This document shows positions 10,113 through 22,760 of a DNA stretch of 64,000 nucleotides, piece after piece. The translations under genes were made by a program, and so were the position numbers. Origin of the DNA: Physella acuta (Eukaryota; Mollusca; Gastropoda; Physidae); the NCBI RefSeq assembly GCF_028476545.1, contig NW_026731977.1:62001-126000 (forward strand), given 5' to 3'. How positions within the stretch are numbered: position 1 is the stretch's first letter; each line of letters begins with the position of its first letter. The notes beneath the pieces are model-generated. The model searched no databases, was not told where the DNA came from, and saw only the letters and a list, made by a program, of their open reading frames with translations.

Positions 10113-11640
10113 CAATGAGGTTTTTTTTTTATCTGAATCGTTTTCATCCGTGATACGCAGCACATTTAAGCAGCGTAGATTGCTTTTTTTTAAATTAAGT
10201 AATTGAGAGGGGGAATGACGATCTGTATATCGTGTGTTCCTCAACTGCTGTAGGGAACCTCGGCTTGAAATAAACTCTCTCAACAAAAGGGAACATTTAA
10301 TACAGTCACCACAAAGAGAATAAAGAGCTCTATACAAACTTGGGTAAGATAGATAGGGCCTTATGTTTGTTTTCTCGGCTGTTCTATGATGGCTAGACAT
10401 GAAAGATCAGATACCCGTTTTAGGGACCTTATGGTTAATACAATGTCAAAAGATTTATTCTAGCTTATAAGCATACACATATCCAAATATTCTAGGAATA
10501 TTTTTTACAATGATTTGTCACACAATATTTTAATTAGGCCTACACAAAACTATGGTTCTCAAAAGTTTTTTTAAAAAAAATGTTTTTTATTTACTATCAA
10601 AGTCAATAGTTAGATCACTTGGCTGGTAATATGACTGATGTCTTAGAGATGACTTCATGTGTAGATCACTTGGTGGTATTATGGATGATCTCAGAGAGAT
10701 GTCATCAAAATATCTCATGGTAAAAATAGTTCAAACATTTCACATGGTCAACTTGTTTAAAGTAAATATGATATATCCATAATTTTAGAAAATCCTTTTT
10801 AAAAAATTGAAATTTGCATACACCTATTGACATTCTAAAATATTATCTGTTTATTACATTTGATTTGATTTATTAACTCAACATCTCGATAAACTGCGTG
10901 GTGTTTCGTGTGTGATGTAAGAGACCCCCTCCACCTTCACTCACACGCATCCACATACGTAAAACATCTGTATAAATCAGACATCATTTACTCACACTCT
11001 GTCTTAAGGGTATCGCGTTTCATTTTCCGTACGCCGAATAAAAAATGTAAAACAATCCCTAATATACAATCAACAATGTATTTTGTATTATTCAAGAATA
11101 TATACGTAGATGTGGATACAATGCTTGCTTTTACATATGCCGCATAAAACTTGCAAGGGATGGTTGATGAAATGATAACACAAAGCTACAAAACTTTATT
11201 ATTTTGATGTGATCATGACTGAAATAGTGTTCATCGTGTAAAACAATCGGCTTATAAGGTATACAACATCACAGCATGTAATATTCGAGTATAAAAGAAC
11301 TGGGTATCAGAAAGCGTTCTTTGCAACTACCCCTAGACTAAAGTCTTGTGTTAAATCAGGTTGTCTGTTTGTTTAATGATGAATCGTCTGTCACAGTTTA
11401 AAAACACGGATCGGAAAAAGAATTTTAAGTAGCAATACACAAGTAATGCATCATTCGACATGACTTAAGCTAACTCTATGCTGACGGATAGACCAGATAG
11501 ATCTCTATAGATTTCACCAGAAGTAACTCTATGTACGTGTGTGTATGTGTATGGGCTGTGACGAACAGTATAAAAAATTTTGTTTGGGGAAATTAAAGCA
11601 GTTTTTCCCCTTGTATTCCTAACTTCAAAATGTATTAGAT
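10113..11640. other. Unique DNA right of the foldback element, no gene supported
   Basis: A minus-strand open frame crosses the element end (10041-10400) and is therefore accidental. About 10608-10705 holds two diverged copies of a 60-bp motif (AGATCACTTGG). Nothing else is recognisable. Confidence 0.6.
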
Positions 11641-11649
11641 CTACAGGCA

Positions 11650-11805
11650 TACAGCTCTAAAACATACAGCCATATAGCTCTAGTATATACAGGCATACAG
11701 CTCTAACATCTACAGCCATGTAACACTGAAAGCTACAGCCATACAGCTCTAACATCTACAGCCATGTAACACTGAAAGCTACAGCCATATAACATTGAGA
11801 CCTAT
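11650..11805. repeat. Short tandem repeat, CTACAGCCAT family
   Basis: TACAGCCATACAGCTCTAA and CTACAGCCATGTAACACTG alternate about five times, with one near-exact 46-bp duplication (about 11709-11800). Confidence 0.75.
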
Positions 11806-12270
11806 TGTATTGTGTTAACCTATGTGGAAGTGGGCTAGTGTTGTAGACCACTAGTCATGAATTAAAAACCCCTGCAAATTTAAACGGTCAAGATTAAACT
11901 CAACAGGCTGCTTGGTCTACTGATCATGCTATACGAGTTACACATTTATTTTTAAACATTTGAATTGAATGCAGTGAGGTGTGTCACAATGATCCTTGTG
12001 TATATCTGTTGTTTCAAAAATAATCTGATGGTTATCTGTTAATGTCCTAATGTCTCTGTATTTATCGGTTATGTCCTAATGATTCTGATGTAATCTGTTA
12101 TTGTCCCTATGTTTCTGATGGTTATATGTTATTGTTATTTTTCAATTGTTTCTGATGTAATTCTGATGTAATGCCCTGTTTTTGATGTGTATCTGTTAAT
12201 GTTTTAATGTTTTTGATGTATGGACATTTTGTTTTTACAAATACTCAACATCACTCATTAAATGACTCAC
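11806..12270. other. Diverged repeats, CTGATGGTTATCTGTTA family
   Basis: From about 12003 to 12200 a degenerate 40-bp motif (TGATGGTTATCTGTTAATGT) occurs five or six times. The rest is unique. No gene is seen. Confidence 0.55.
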
Positions 12271-12273
12271 AGC

Positions 12274-12748
12274 TAAGTCTTGTACTGAAACATCTGAACA
12301 CATTAAGTCTTGTACTGAAATATCTGAACACATTAAATCTTGTACTGAAACATCTGAACACATTAAGTCTTGTACTGAAACATCTGAACACATTAAGTCT
12401 TGTACTGAAACATCTGAACACATTAAGTCTACCTTGTACTGAAACATCTGAACACATTAAGTCTTGCTTGTACTAAAACATCTGAACACATTAAGTCTTA
12501 CTTGTACTAAAACATCTGAACACATTAAGTCTTGTACTGAAACATCTGAACACATTAAGTCTAGCTTGTACTGAAACATCTGAACACATTAAGTCTAGCT
12601 TGTACTGAAACATCTGAACACATTAAGTCTTGCTTGTACTGAAACATCTGAATACATTAAGTCTTGTACTGAAACATTTGAGCACATTAAGTCTTGCTTG
12701 TACTAAAACATCTGAACACAATAAGTCTTGCTTGTACTGAAGCAGACT
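12274..12748. repeat. Minisatellite, 30-34-bp unit, about 14 copies
   Basis: The core TGTACTGAAACATCTGAACA recurs. Length variants come from an optional GCT or TAC next to AAGTCT. Short open frames here are repeat translations. Confidence 0.9.
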
Positions 12749-13110
12749 AAGACACAAACAGACATTGTTATTAATGTGCCGCTCTACGATTAACACTCAT
12801 CAATTCTCCAATGTTACTAGCCCTGTAATTTGATCAAATTGGCGCACATAAAAACGAGCGTTACACATGAATCTCCTATCGATTGTAAGGTTACATTGGT
12901 CAGTAGATTGGTAAGCTGAACTAAAGGGGGCGGAGCTAAAACACGACCTGAATTAACACTAACAGTCTGGATGTGGCGGAGAGGGGGGGGCGTTTACATT
13001 GGGATTAATGTGTTAATGCTCAGGTTAAACGCTGATGGTTTAACTCGCGTCAGTTCAACACCAAAGGTGTACACATGAGATAAAATCACGAAGCATTTGA
13101 TGTTAAACAG
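12749..13110. other. Unique DNA between two arrays
   Basis: No gene is supported. A nine-base G-run lies near 12982. Confidence 0.55.
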
Positions 13111-13145
13111 TTGAACAGTTGAACCCACACAACCCATCTGGTTGC

Positions 13146-13277
13146 ATGTACGACCAGTGTGTTGAACAACTTAACCCCCGTCTGGTGCTGGACTTGCTGC
13201 TGGTAGACCCGGGGTACCAGGGGGGTGCAGCTGGTGAACAAATGTTTTCTTGCACCCTCCGCTGGTGCGTGTGCATG
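13146..13277 (+). CDS. Possible coding exon with a GTGAGT donor (weak)
   Basis: The frame is open for 44 codons from ATG 13146, including LVLDLLLVDPGYQGGAAG, and stops directly at a strong 5' splice site (GTGAGTACAGG at 13278). The stretch is GC-richer than its surroundings. No family is recognised, the ATG context is weak, and an acceptor such as AAACAG near 13104-13112 could instead start it. It may be chance. Confidence 0.22.
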
Positions 13278-13354
13278 GTGAGTACAGGTAGGGGGGGGTG
13301 GGGGCTGACTCAACAGATGGTGTACGGCATTGTTAGTCACGTGATACATGACAT

Positions 13355-13740
13355 GGTAGGTGTTATACAATGTCAGTCATGTAGGACAGTATACAATGTC
13401 AGTCATATAGGACGGTATACAATGTCAGACATATAGGACGTTATACAATGTCAGTCATATATGACGGTAGATAATGTCAGTCATATAGGACGGTATACAA
13501 TGTCAGTCATATAGGACGGTATACAATGTCAGTCATATAGGACGGTAGACAATGTCAGTCATATAGGACGGTAGACAATGTCAGTCATATAGGACAGTAT
13601 ACAATGTCAGTCATATAGGACGGTAGATAATGTCAGTCATATAGGACGGTAGATAATGTCAGTCATATAGGACGGTAGATAATGTCAGTCATATAGGAAG
13701 GTGGTTAATGTCAGTTATTTGGAACAGTAGACAATGTCAG
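13355..13740. repeat. Minisatellite, 26-bp unit, about 14 copies
   Basis: The core GTCAGTCATATAGGACGGTA repeats with TATACAAT or TAGACAAT/TAGATAAT variants, and decays at its right end. Confidence 0.9.
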
Positions 13741-14204
13741 TTAAATTGCATACAAGACAGTGATGTCAGTGATATTAAACACTAGACAGTGATGTCAGTG
13801 ATGTAAAACACTGACGGTTTGAAGCCAGTCATAAAGAAATCAACAAGATAACGCCAGATGTTGAGGCAATCATTTTAGTCTGTTTGTTTCTTTTTGTTCC
13901 GTCATTTTACTCGCTTTAACTCGGGGCGAAATATCAAAATCAATAAATCTGATTGGGTTAACTTGCTTTCATGCGATACATCGGGCTGGCTGGGACTACC
14001 CTAAACATTAATGGAGATCCAATAACGCGAGATCATCTTCAAATGGAAATTCAAGTCACTGTCAGCTGTAGTTTTCTATGAGATACCGGGTCTTTCAGTG
14101 TAAGTTTTTAAAGTAGGTAGGATTATCAGCTTACTCGGATTATCTGTGTGGACTAATATATATAGTCGGTCTGTCAGTGTAGTCGGATTATCAGTCTAGT
14201 TTTC
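13741..14204. other. Unique DNA, no gene seen
   Basis: A short diverged repeat (CAGTGATGTCAGTGAT) lies near 13758-13805. Otherwise it is unique and shows no recognisable feature. Confidence 0.5.
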
Positions 14205-14410
14205 ATAAAAGACCCAGACATAAGAACCCCGACAAAAGGACCCGACAAAATGACCCAGAGAAAAGGACACAGACAATAGGACCCAGACAAAAACACCTAG
14301 AATAAATGACCAAGACAAAAGGACCCAGACAAAATTACGCAGATAAAAGGACACAGACAAAAGGACCAGACAAAAGGACCCAGACAAAAGGACCCAGACA
14401 AAATTAACCA
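14205..14410. repeat. Minisatellite, about 14-bp unit, roughly 14 copies
   Basis: GACCCAGACAAAAGGA recurs with single-base variants and length drift. Confidence 0.85.
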
Positions 14411-14595
14411 TACAAAAGAACCAATTATCAGTAAGTTTGACATATCTGAAACAAAACACAGACATGTTCTGGACTACGAATCGTGTCAATATATTCAGTC
14501 TTGTGTCACTTAATGAAGGGGTGGGATACAATGCGAAACCGTTAACCAATAGGCTACCTAAAACACGTCAAACTTAATGCTACACATCTGTTATT

Positions 14596-14814
14596 CAGTG
14601 TTTCTTCCAGACTTTTTTCTCCGGGGGGGGGGCACTTGAAATCTTCGGGGGGGGGGGCGGTAAACTTTCTTCGGGGGGTGGGGGCGGACACTGTTAAAAG
14701 TATATATTTTCTATATAAAATATATAAATTTCATTTCGTTCGGGGGGGGGGGGGGCGGTAAAAAATTTTCGGGGGAGCTTTGCCCCCCCGAAGAGATGCC
14801 TGGAAGAAACTCTG
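14596..14814. mobile_element. hAT-type MITE, 219 bp, with perfect 8-bp duplication
   Basis: The ends are inverted: CAGTGTTTCTTCCAGAC on the left, and the right end reverse-complemented reads CAGAGTTTCTTCCAGGC. CTGTTATT flanks both sides (14588-14595 and 14815-14822), an exact 8-bp target duplication typical of hAT transposons. The interior is G-rich with several long poly(G) runs and no coding capacity. Confidence 0.88.
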
Positions 14815-14841
14815 CTGTTATTGACCAATCGCCCCCTACTT

Positions 14842-14993
14842 CAGAGGCGTAGCGAGTTGGGGAGAGGGGACGCCATAATGGGTTGGAGAAACAAATCAAA
14901 AGTTTGAGGGGGGGGGGTGCAAATCAAAAGTTCGAGAGGGGGTGCAAATCGAAAGTTTGTCCCCGGGCGCCGGGTAGGGTCGCTACGCCTCTG
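14842..14993. mobile_element. hAT-type MITE, 152 bp, CAGAGGCGTAGCGA ends
   Basis: 14-bp inverted ends CAGAGGCGTAGCGA at 14842-14855 and 14980-14993. The flanks are CCCTACTT and CCCTACTG, an 8-bp duplication with one difference. It lies only 28 bp from the previous MITE. The interior has AAATC(A/G)AAAGTTTG repeats and CCCCGGGCGCCGGG. Confidence 0.85.
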
Positions 14994-15001
14994 CCCTACT
15001 G

Positions 15002-15361
15002 ATCTGATATGCTTGTAATAAAGTATTTTCCTTGCATCTAAAGAACAAGTAAGCTGATAGTGAAGGAAATGTTTTAATTCAATATTTCATTTTACTTAGA
15101 TATTTAGTTGCTGTGAGGAAAAGAAATACAAATAATTGGTTGATGTTTATCATCTCGTTTTGTTCCCAATCACTTTTAAGGAAAAACAGAGGAATAATGT
15201 ACTTGTACAGTTGTACCGGGAGTTTAATGTTCAATGGTTTGTGTATTGTGGACGTTCATTAATTATTGGATAATTTAAAGTTCTTATATACATGTGTGCT
15301 CATCAGGAAGTTTTATACAACAGTTTTTGTTTTAGAATATTTACAATATCAGGTGTATACG
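15002..15361. other. Unique AT-rich DNA, no gene seen
   Basis: No open frame of note and no repeat recognised. Confidence 0.55.
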
Positions 15362-15363
15362 CC

Positions 15364-18300
15364 AGTACAAGAAACTTTACCGCTGAACATCTAACCTGGG
15401 TTCTAGTACAAGAAACGTTACCGCTGAACATCTAACCTGGGTGCTAGTACAAGAAACTTTACCGCTGAACATCTAGCCTGGGTGCTAGTACAAGAAACTT
15501 TACCGCTGAACTTCTAACCTGGGTGCTAGTACAAGAAACGTTACCGCTGAACATCTAACCTGGGTGCTAGTACAAGAAACGTTACCGCTGAACATCTAAC
15601 CTGGGTTCTAGTACAAGAAACTTTACCACTGAACATCTAACCTGGGTTCTAGTACAAGAAACGTTACCGCTGAACATCTAACCTGGGTTCTAGTACAAGA
15701 AACTTTACCACTGAACATCTAACCTGGGTTCTAGTACAAGAAACGTTACCACTGAACATCTAACCTGGGTGCTAGTACAAGAAACTTTACCGCTGAACAT
15801 CTAACCTGGGTGCTAGTACAAGAAACTTTACCACTGAACATCTAACCTGGGTGCTAGTACAAGAAACTTTACCACTGAACATCTAACCTGGGTGCTAGTA
15901 CAAGAAACTTTACCACTGAACATCTAACCTGGGTTCTAGTACAAGAAACTTTACCACTGAACATCTAACCTGGGTTCTAGTACAAGAAACGTTACCACTG
16001 AACATCTAACCTGGGTGCTAGTACAAGAAACGTTACCGCTGAACATCTAACCTGGGTGCTAGTACAAGAAACTTTACCGCTGAACATCTAACCTGGGTGC
16101 TAGTACAAGAAACTTTACCACTGAACATCTAACCTGGGTGCTAGTACAAGAAACTTTACCACTGAACATCTAACCTGGGTTCTAGTACAAGAAACGTTAC
16201 CACTGAACATCTAACCTGGGTGCTAGTACAAGAAATGTTACCGCTGAACATCTAACCTGGGTGCTAGTACAAGAAACTTTACCGCTGAACATCTAACCTG
16301 GGTGCTAGTACAAGAAACTTTACCGCTGAACATCTAACCTGGGTGCTAGTACAAGAAACTTTACCGCTGAACATCTAACCTGAGTGCTAGTACAAGAAAC
16401 TTTACCGCTGAACATCTAACCTGGGTGCTAGTACAAGACACTTTACCACTGAACATCTAACCTGGGTGCTAGTACAAGAAACTTTACCGCTGAACATCTA
16501 ACCTGGGTGCTAGTACAAGAAACTTTACCGCTGAACATCTAACCTGGGTGCTAGTACAAGAAACTTTACCGCTGAACATCTAACCTGGGTGCTAGTACAA
16601 GAAACTTTACCACTGAACATCTAACCTGGGTGCTAGTACAAGAAACTTTACCGCTGAACATCTAACCTGGGTGCTAGTACAAGAAACTTTACCACTGAAC
16701 ATCTAACCTGGGTTCTAGTACAAGAAACGTTACCACTGAACATCTAACCTGGGTTCTAGTACAAGAAACTTTACCACTGAACATCTAACCTGGGTTCTAG
16801 TACAAGAAACTTTACCACTGAACATCTAACCTGGGTTCTAGTACAAGAAACGTTACCGCTGAACATCTAACCTGAGTGCTAGTACAAGAAACTTTACCGC
16901 TGAACATCTAACCTGGGTGCTAGTACAAGACACTTTACCACTGAACATCTAACCTGGGTGCTAGTACAAGAAACTTTACCGCTGAACATCTAACCTGGGT
17001 GCTAGTACAAGAAACTTTACCACTGAACATCTAACCTGGGTGCTAGTACAAGAAACTTTACCGCTGAACATCTAACCTGGGTGCTAGTACAAGAAACTTT
17101 ACCACTGAACATCTAACCTGGGTGCTAGTACAAGAAACTTTACCGCTGAACATCTAACCTGGGTGCTAGTACAAGAAACTTTACCACTGAACATCTAACC
17201 TGGGTTCTAGTACAAGAAACGTTACCACTGAACATCTAACCTGGGTTCAAGTACAAGAAACTTTACCACTGAACATCTAACCTGGGTGCTAGTACAAGAA
17301 ACTTTACCGCTGAACATCTAACCTGGGTGCTAGTACAAGAAACTTTACCGCTGAACATCTAACCTGGGTGCTAGTACAAGAAACTTTACCGCTGAACATC
17401 TAACCTGGGTGCTAGTACAAGAAACTTTACCACTGAACATCTAACCTGGGTGCTAGTACAAGAAACTTTACCGCTGAACATCTAACCTGGGTGCTAGTAC
17501 AAGAAACTTTACCACTGAACATCTAACCTGGGTTCTAGTACAAGAAACGTTACCACTGAACATCTAACCTGGGTTCTAGTACAAGAAACTTTACCACTGA
17601 ACATCTAACCTGGGTTCTAGTACAAGAAACTTTACCACTGAACATCTAACCTGGGTTCTAGTACAAGAAACGTTACCGCTGAACATCTAACCTGAGTGCT
17701 AGTACAAGAAACTTTACCGCTGAACATCTAACCTGGGTGCTAGTACAAGACACTTTACCACTGAACATCTAACCTGGGTGCTAGTACAAGAAACTTTACC
17801 GCTGAACATCTAACCTGGGTGCTAGTACAAGAAACTTTACCACTGAACATCTAACCTGGGTGCTAGTACAAGAAACTTTACCGCTGAACATCTAACCTGG
17901 GTGCTAGTACAAGAAACTTTACCACTGAACATCTAACCTGGGTGCTAGTACAAGAAACTTTACCGCTGAACATCTAACCTGGGTGCTAGTACAAGAAACT
18001 TTACCACTGAACATCTAACCTGGGTTCTAGTACAAGAAACGTTACCACTGAACATCTAACCTGGGTTCTAGTCCAAGAAACTTTACCACTGAACATCTAA
18101 CCTGGGTTCTAGTACAAGAAACTTTACCACTGAACATCTAACCTGGGTTCTAGTACAAGAAACTTTACCGCTGAACATCTAACCTGGGTTCTAGTACAAG
18201 AAACGTTACCACTGAACATCTAACCTGGGTGCTAGTACAAGAAACTTTACCACTGAACATCTAACCTGGGTGCTAGTACAAGAAACTTTACCACTGAACA

Positions 18301-20035
18301 TCTAACCTGGGTTCTAGTACAAGAAACTTTACCACTGAACATCTAACCTGGGTGCTAGTACAAGAAACTTTACCGCTGAACATCTAACCTGGGTGCTAGT
18401 ACAAGAAACTTTACCACTGAACATCTAACCTGGGTTCTAGTACAAGAAACGTTACCACTGAACATCTAACCTGGGTGCTAGTACAAGAAACTGTACCACT
18501 GAACATCTAACCTGGGTTCTAGTACAAGAAACGTTACCACTGAACATCTAACCTGGGTGCTAGTACAAGAAACTTTACCACTGAACATCTAACCTGGGTG
18601 CTAGTACAAGAAACGTTACCACTGAACATCTAACCTGGGTGCTAGTACAAGAAACTTTACCACTGAACATCTAACCTGGGTGCTAGTACAAGAAACTTTA
18701 CCACTGAACATCTAACCTGGGTTCTAGTACAAGAAACTTTACCACTGAACATCTAACCTGGGTTCTAGTACAAGAAACTTTACCACTGAACATCTAACCT
18801 GGGTGCTAGTACAAGAAACTTTACCACTGAACTTCTAACCTGGGTTCTAGTACAAGAAACTTTACCGCTGAACATCTAACCTGGATTCTAGTACAAGAAA
18901 CGTTACCGCTGAACATCTAACCTGGGTGCTAGTACAAGAAACGTTACCGCTGAACATCTAACCTGGGTTCTAGTACAAGAAACTTTACCGCTGAACATCT
19001 AACCTGGGTGCTAGTACAAGAAACGTTACCGCTGAACATCTAACCTGGGTTCTAGTACAAGAAACTTTACCGCTGAACATCTAACCTGGGTGCTAGTACA
19101 AGAAACTTTACCACTGAACATCTAACCTGGGTGCTAGTACAAGAAACTTTACCACTGAACATCTAACCTGGGTTCTAGTACAAGAAACTTTACCGCTGAA
19201 CATCTAACCTGGGTTCTAGTACAAGAAACGTTACCGCTGAACATCTAACCTGGGTGCTAGTACAAGAAACTTTACCACTGAACATCTAACCTGGGTGCTA
19301 GTACAAGAAACTTTACCGCTGAACATCTAACCTGGGTGCTAGTACAAGAAACGTTACCGCTGAACATCTAACCTGGGTTCTAGTACAAGAAACTTTACCG
19401 CTGAACATCTAACCTGGGTTCTAGTACAAGAAACTTTACCGCTGAACATTAACCTGGGTTCTAGTACAAGAAACTTTACCGCTGAACATCTAACCTGTGT
19501 TCTAGTACAAGAAACTTTACCGCTGAACATCTAACCTGGGTTCTAGTACAAGAAACTTTACCGCTGAACATCTAACCTGGGTTCTAGTACAAGAAACTTT
19601 ACCGCTGAACATCTAACCTGGGTTCTAGTACAAGAAACTTTACCACTGAACATCTAACCTGGGTGCTAGTACAAGAAACTTTACCGCTGAACATCTAACC
19701 TGTGTTCTAGTACAAGAAACTTTACCGCTGAACATCTAACCTGGGTTCTAGTACAAGAAACTTTACCGCTGAACATCTAACCTGGGTTCTAGTACAAGAA
19801 ACTTTACCGCTGAACATCTAACCTGGGTTCTAGTACAAGAAACTTTACCACTGAACATCTAACCTGGGTGCTAGTACAAGAAACTTTACCGCTGAACATC
19901 TAACCTGGGTTCTAGTACAAGAAACTTTACCACTGAACATCTAGCCTGGGTTCTAGTACAAGAAACTTTACCGCTGAACATCTAACCTGGGTTCTAGTAC
20001 AAGAAACTTTACCACTGAACATCTAGCCTGGGTGA
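15364..20035. repeat. Large satellite array, 41-bp unit, about 114 copies
   Basis: The unit core is AGTACAAGAAACTTTACCGC followed by TGAACATCTAACCTGGGT. Three positions vary in linked patterns: AAACGTT/AAACTTT, CCGCTG/CCACTG and GGGTGCTAG/GGGTTCTAG. A rare variant pair (CCTGAGTGC, then AAGACACTTT) appears near 16437, 16929 and 17749, spaced 492 and 820 bp (12 and 20 units), showing block duplication inside the array. No gene. Confidence 0.97.
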
Positions 20036-20080
20036 TGCTCGAGACTGCAATAGAACATCACATAAATAACATATTGAAGC

Positions 20081-20440
20081 ACATGACTTTTGGCAGTCAA
20101 CACGTTATAAACCACACATGACTTTTGGCAGTCAACACGTTATAAACCACACATGACTTTTGGCAGTCAACACGTTATAAACCACACATGACTTTTGGCA
20201 GTCAACACGTTATAAACCACACATGACTTTTGGCAGTCAATACGTTATAAACCACACATGACTTTTGGCAGTCAACACGTTATAAACCACTCATGCCTTT
20301 TGGCAGTCAATACGTTATAAACCACTCATGCCTTTTGGCAGTCAATACGTTATAAACCACTCATGCCTTTTGGCAGTCAATACGTTATAAACCACACATG
20401 ACTTTTGGCAGTCAACACTTTATAAACCACACATGACTGA
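20081..20440. repeat. Minisatellite, 35-bp unit, about 10 copies
   Basis: The core ACATGACTTTTGGCAGTCAA repeats with CACGTTATAAACC. A sub-family with CTCATGCC sits near 20290-20380. Confidence 0.93.
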
Positions 20441-20795
20441 AGAAGTCAATACATGTCTAGAAGTAAATGATCGAACACGCCTGTATCTTATGAGAACTTA
20501 TTTATTCCCAACTACCTAGACAAAACATGAAATCCCTTGCGCCCTAGTTTAGCTGTGACTACCGTATTGATACAGACTTTTATTTATGCTGATTAGGCTA
20601 AACGGGATAACACTAGCTCTTGCATTCCCTTGGGAAAATTTGGCAGCACCAAAACATTCGTGGACAATAGATAGATGCTCGGTCAGCGCTCCCACCCCTC
20701 ACCAGTCCAGTCCCCCTCCCCTCCCCCCCCGTCCCTGCCTACTACTGTGACAGAGTCTTTATTCATAATAAAAAAAAACCTTAGACGCAAGTTTG
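20441..20795. other. Unique DNA, no gene seen
   Basis: Contains a C-rich run near 20690-20735. No feature is recognised. Confidence 0.55.
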
Positions 20796-21718
20796 AAACC
20801 AATAACGCTAGATCTGTCTGTGGCTAAGACAAGCATCAGTAAGTATTGGCTAAACCAATAACGCTAGATCTCTATGTGGCTAAGACAAGCATCAGTAAGT
20901 ATTGGCTAAACCAATAACGCTAGATCTCTATGTGGCTAAGACAAGCATCAGTAAGTATTGGCTAAACCAATAACGCTAGATCTCTATGTGGCTAAGACAA
21001 GCATCAGTAAGTATTGGCTAAACCAATAACGCTAGATCTCTATGTGGCTAAGACAAGCATCAGTAAGTATTGGCTAAACCAATAACGCTAGATCTCTATG
21101 TGGCTAAGACAAGCATCAGTAAGTATTGGCTAAACCAATAACGCTAGATCTCTATGTGGCTAAGACAAGCATCAGTAAGTATTGGCTAAACCAATAACGC
21201 TAGATCTCTATGTGGCTAAGACAAGCATCAGTAAGTATTGGCTAAACCAATAACGCTAGATCTCTATGTGGCTAAGACAAGCATCAGTAAGTATTGGCTA
21301 AACCAATAACGCTAGATCTCTATGTGGCTAAGACAAGCATCAGTAAGTATTGGCTAAACCAATAACGCTAGATCTCTATGTGGCTAAGACAAGCATCAGT
21401 AAGTATTGGCTAAACCAATAACGCTAGATCTCTATGTGGCTAAGACAAGCATCAGTAAGTATTGGCTAAACCAATAACGCTAGATCTCTATGTGGCTAAG
21501 ACAAGCATCAGTAAGTATTGGCTAAACCAATAACGCTAGATCTCTATGTGGCTAAGACAAGCATCAGTAAGTATTGGCTAAACCAATAACGCTAGATCTC
21601 TATGTGGCTAAGACAAGCATCAGTAAGTATTGGCTAAACCAATAACGCTAGATCTCTATGTGGCTAAGACAAGCATCAGTAAGTATTGGCTAAACCAATA
21701 ACGCTAGATCTCTCAATG
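20796..21718. repeat. Homogeneous minisatellite, 56-bp unit, about 16.5 copies
   Basis: The unit begins AAACCAATAACGCTAGATCT and contains GACAAGCATCAGTAAGTATT. Apart from the first and last units the copies look identical, so the expansion or homogenisation is recent. Confidence 0.96.
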
Positions 21719-22036
21719 GCTAACATAAGCACCAGTAACTGTTGAGCTATATCCCCCTGTCGCATCCAATCCCCACTAATATCCTGAAACACAACATCAA
21801 CTCTCCAGATGTTACCTCCCCTGGTGGGGAACTTGAACTGTTTCCACGATCATAAACTTCCTACAGTGCGATGGTACTTATATTTTTGAATTCATTGTTT
21901 CTGATGTATTTGAACTCGAACTTTAGTTTATTGTATTTAGTGCGATGTATTTGAATTCGAAATTTAGTCTAATGTAGTTTGTATGATGTATTACTGTATA
22001 TGTATCAATGGGTTTTCTGTGAAATATGTGTGCCCA
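21719..22036. other. Unique DNA, no gene seen
   Basis: Diverged copies of TGATGTATTTGAA(C/T)TCGAA near 21900-21965 suggest an old small repeat. Confidence 0.5.
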
Positions 22037-22226
22037 TATATTAATGTATTTTGTAAGATGTATTATTCCCGATATATTAATGTATTTTGTAAGATGTATT
22101 ATTCCCGATATATTAATGTATTTTGTAAGATGTATTATTCCCGATATATTAATGTATTTTGTAAGATGTATTATTCCCGATATATTAATGTATTTTGTAA
22201 GATGTATTATTCCCGATATATTAATG
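22037..22226. repeat. Minisatellite, 36-bp unit, about 5 copies
   Basis: ATATTAATGTATTTTGTAAG followed by ATGTATTATTCCCGAT repeats exactly. 36 is a multiple of three, so open frames run through it on the plus strand; none is a gene. Confidence 0.93.
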
Positions 22227-22273
22227 TACTGATGATTGGTGCATGTCCATTGAGAGTACAGTCGTCATAGGCT

Positions 22274-22631
22274 CAGAGGCGTAGCGAGGGCAGGGCGGGG
22301 GTGCGGACCGCACCGGGTGACACCATATGGGGGGGTGACACCATGGCCAAAAAAATGCAAAATGTACAGAAGAATTATGCTTTTTTGCTAGTTCCATTAA
22401 TGATTAATTAAAGTTAAAGAGTCTTTTAAGTACAAATCGACAATTATTAGAAGTGGGGGTGACAACATGACATTACCAGGATAACTATAGAGAAAACAAT
22501 GGTACATCAACTGTATTAATAACAGACCATAGATAAACATTGGTACTATAAGTCTGCCGTTATTAAAGCTTATGCACATAAATGTACGCGTATGCGGCAT
22601 ATAGTAAAATTATAGGCCTATGTAGGCCGAC

Positions 22632-22667
<36 letters not shown>

Positions 22668-22760
22668 GTGGTGTGTGCGTGTGTGTGTATTGTTTCTTCA
22701 GGTGGGGGGTGACACCACGAGGTACCGCACCGGGAGACACCCGACCTAGCGACGCCACTG
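22274..22760. mobile_element. hAT-type short element, 487 bp
   Basis: The left end is CAGAGGCGTAGCGAGG and the right end reverse-complemented is CAGTGGCGTCGCTAGG. The flanks CATAGGCT (22266-22273) and CGTAGGCT (22761-22768) form an 8-bp duplication with one change. Inside are GGTGACACCA motifs near both ends and a (CA)n run at about 22635-22665. No coding capacity. Confidence 0.82.

Noticed and set aside
10041-10400. 119-residue minus-strand protein
   Set aside because: It spans the junction between the foldback element and its flank, has no recognisable motif and is probably accidental.
11700-11800. 5S rRNA-like start (CTACAGCCATGTAACACTGAA)
   Set aside because: Only about 24 bases resemble 5S rRNA, at roughly 75%. 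The internal promoter and the rest are absent, and the motif belongs to a tandem repeat.
15364-21718. CRISPR-like arrays of evenly spaced repeats
   Set aside because: The units are contiguous with no unique spacers, and the setting is eukaryotic. They are ordinary tandem repeats.
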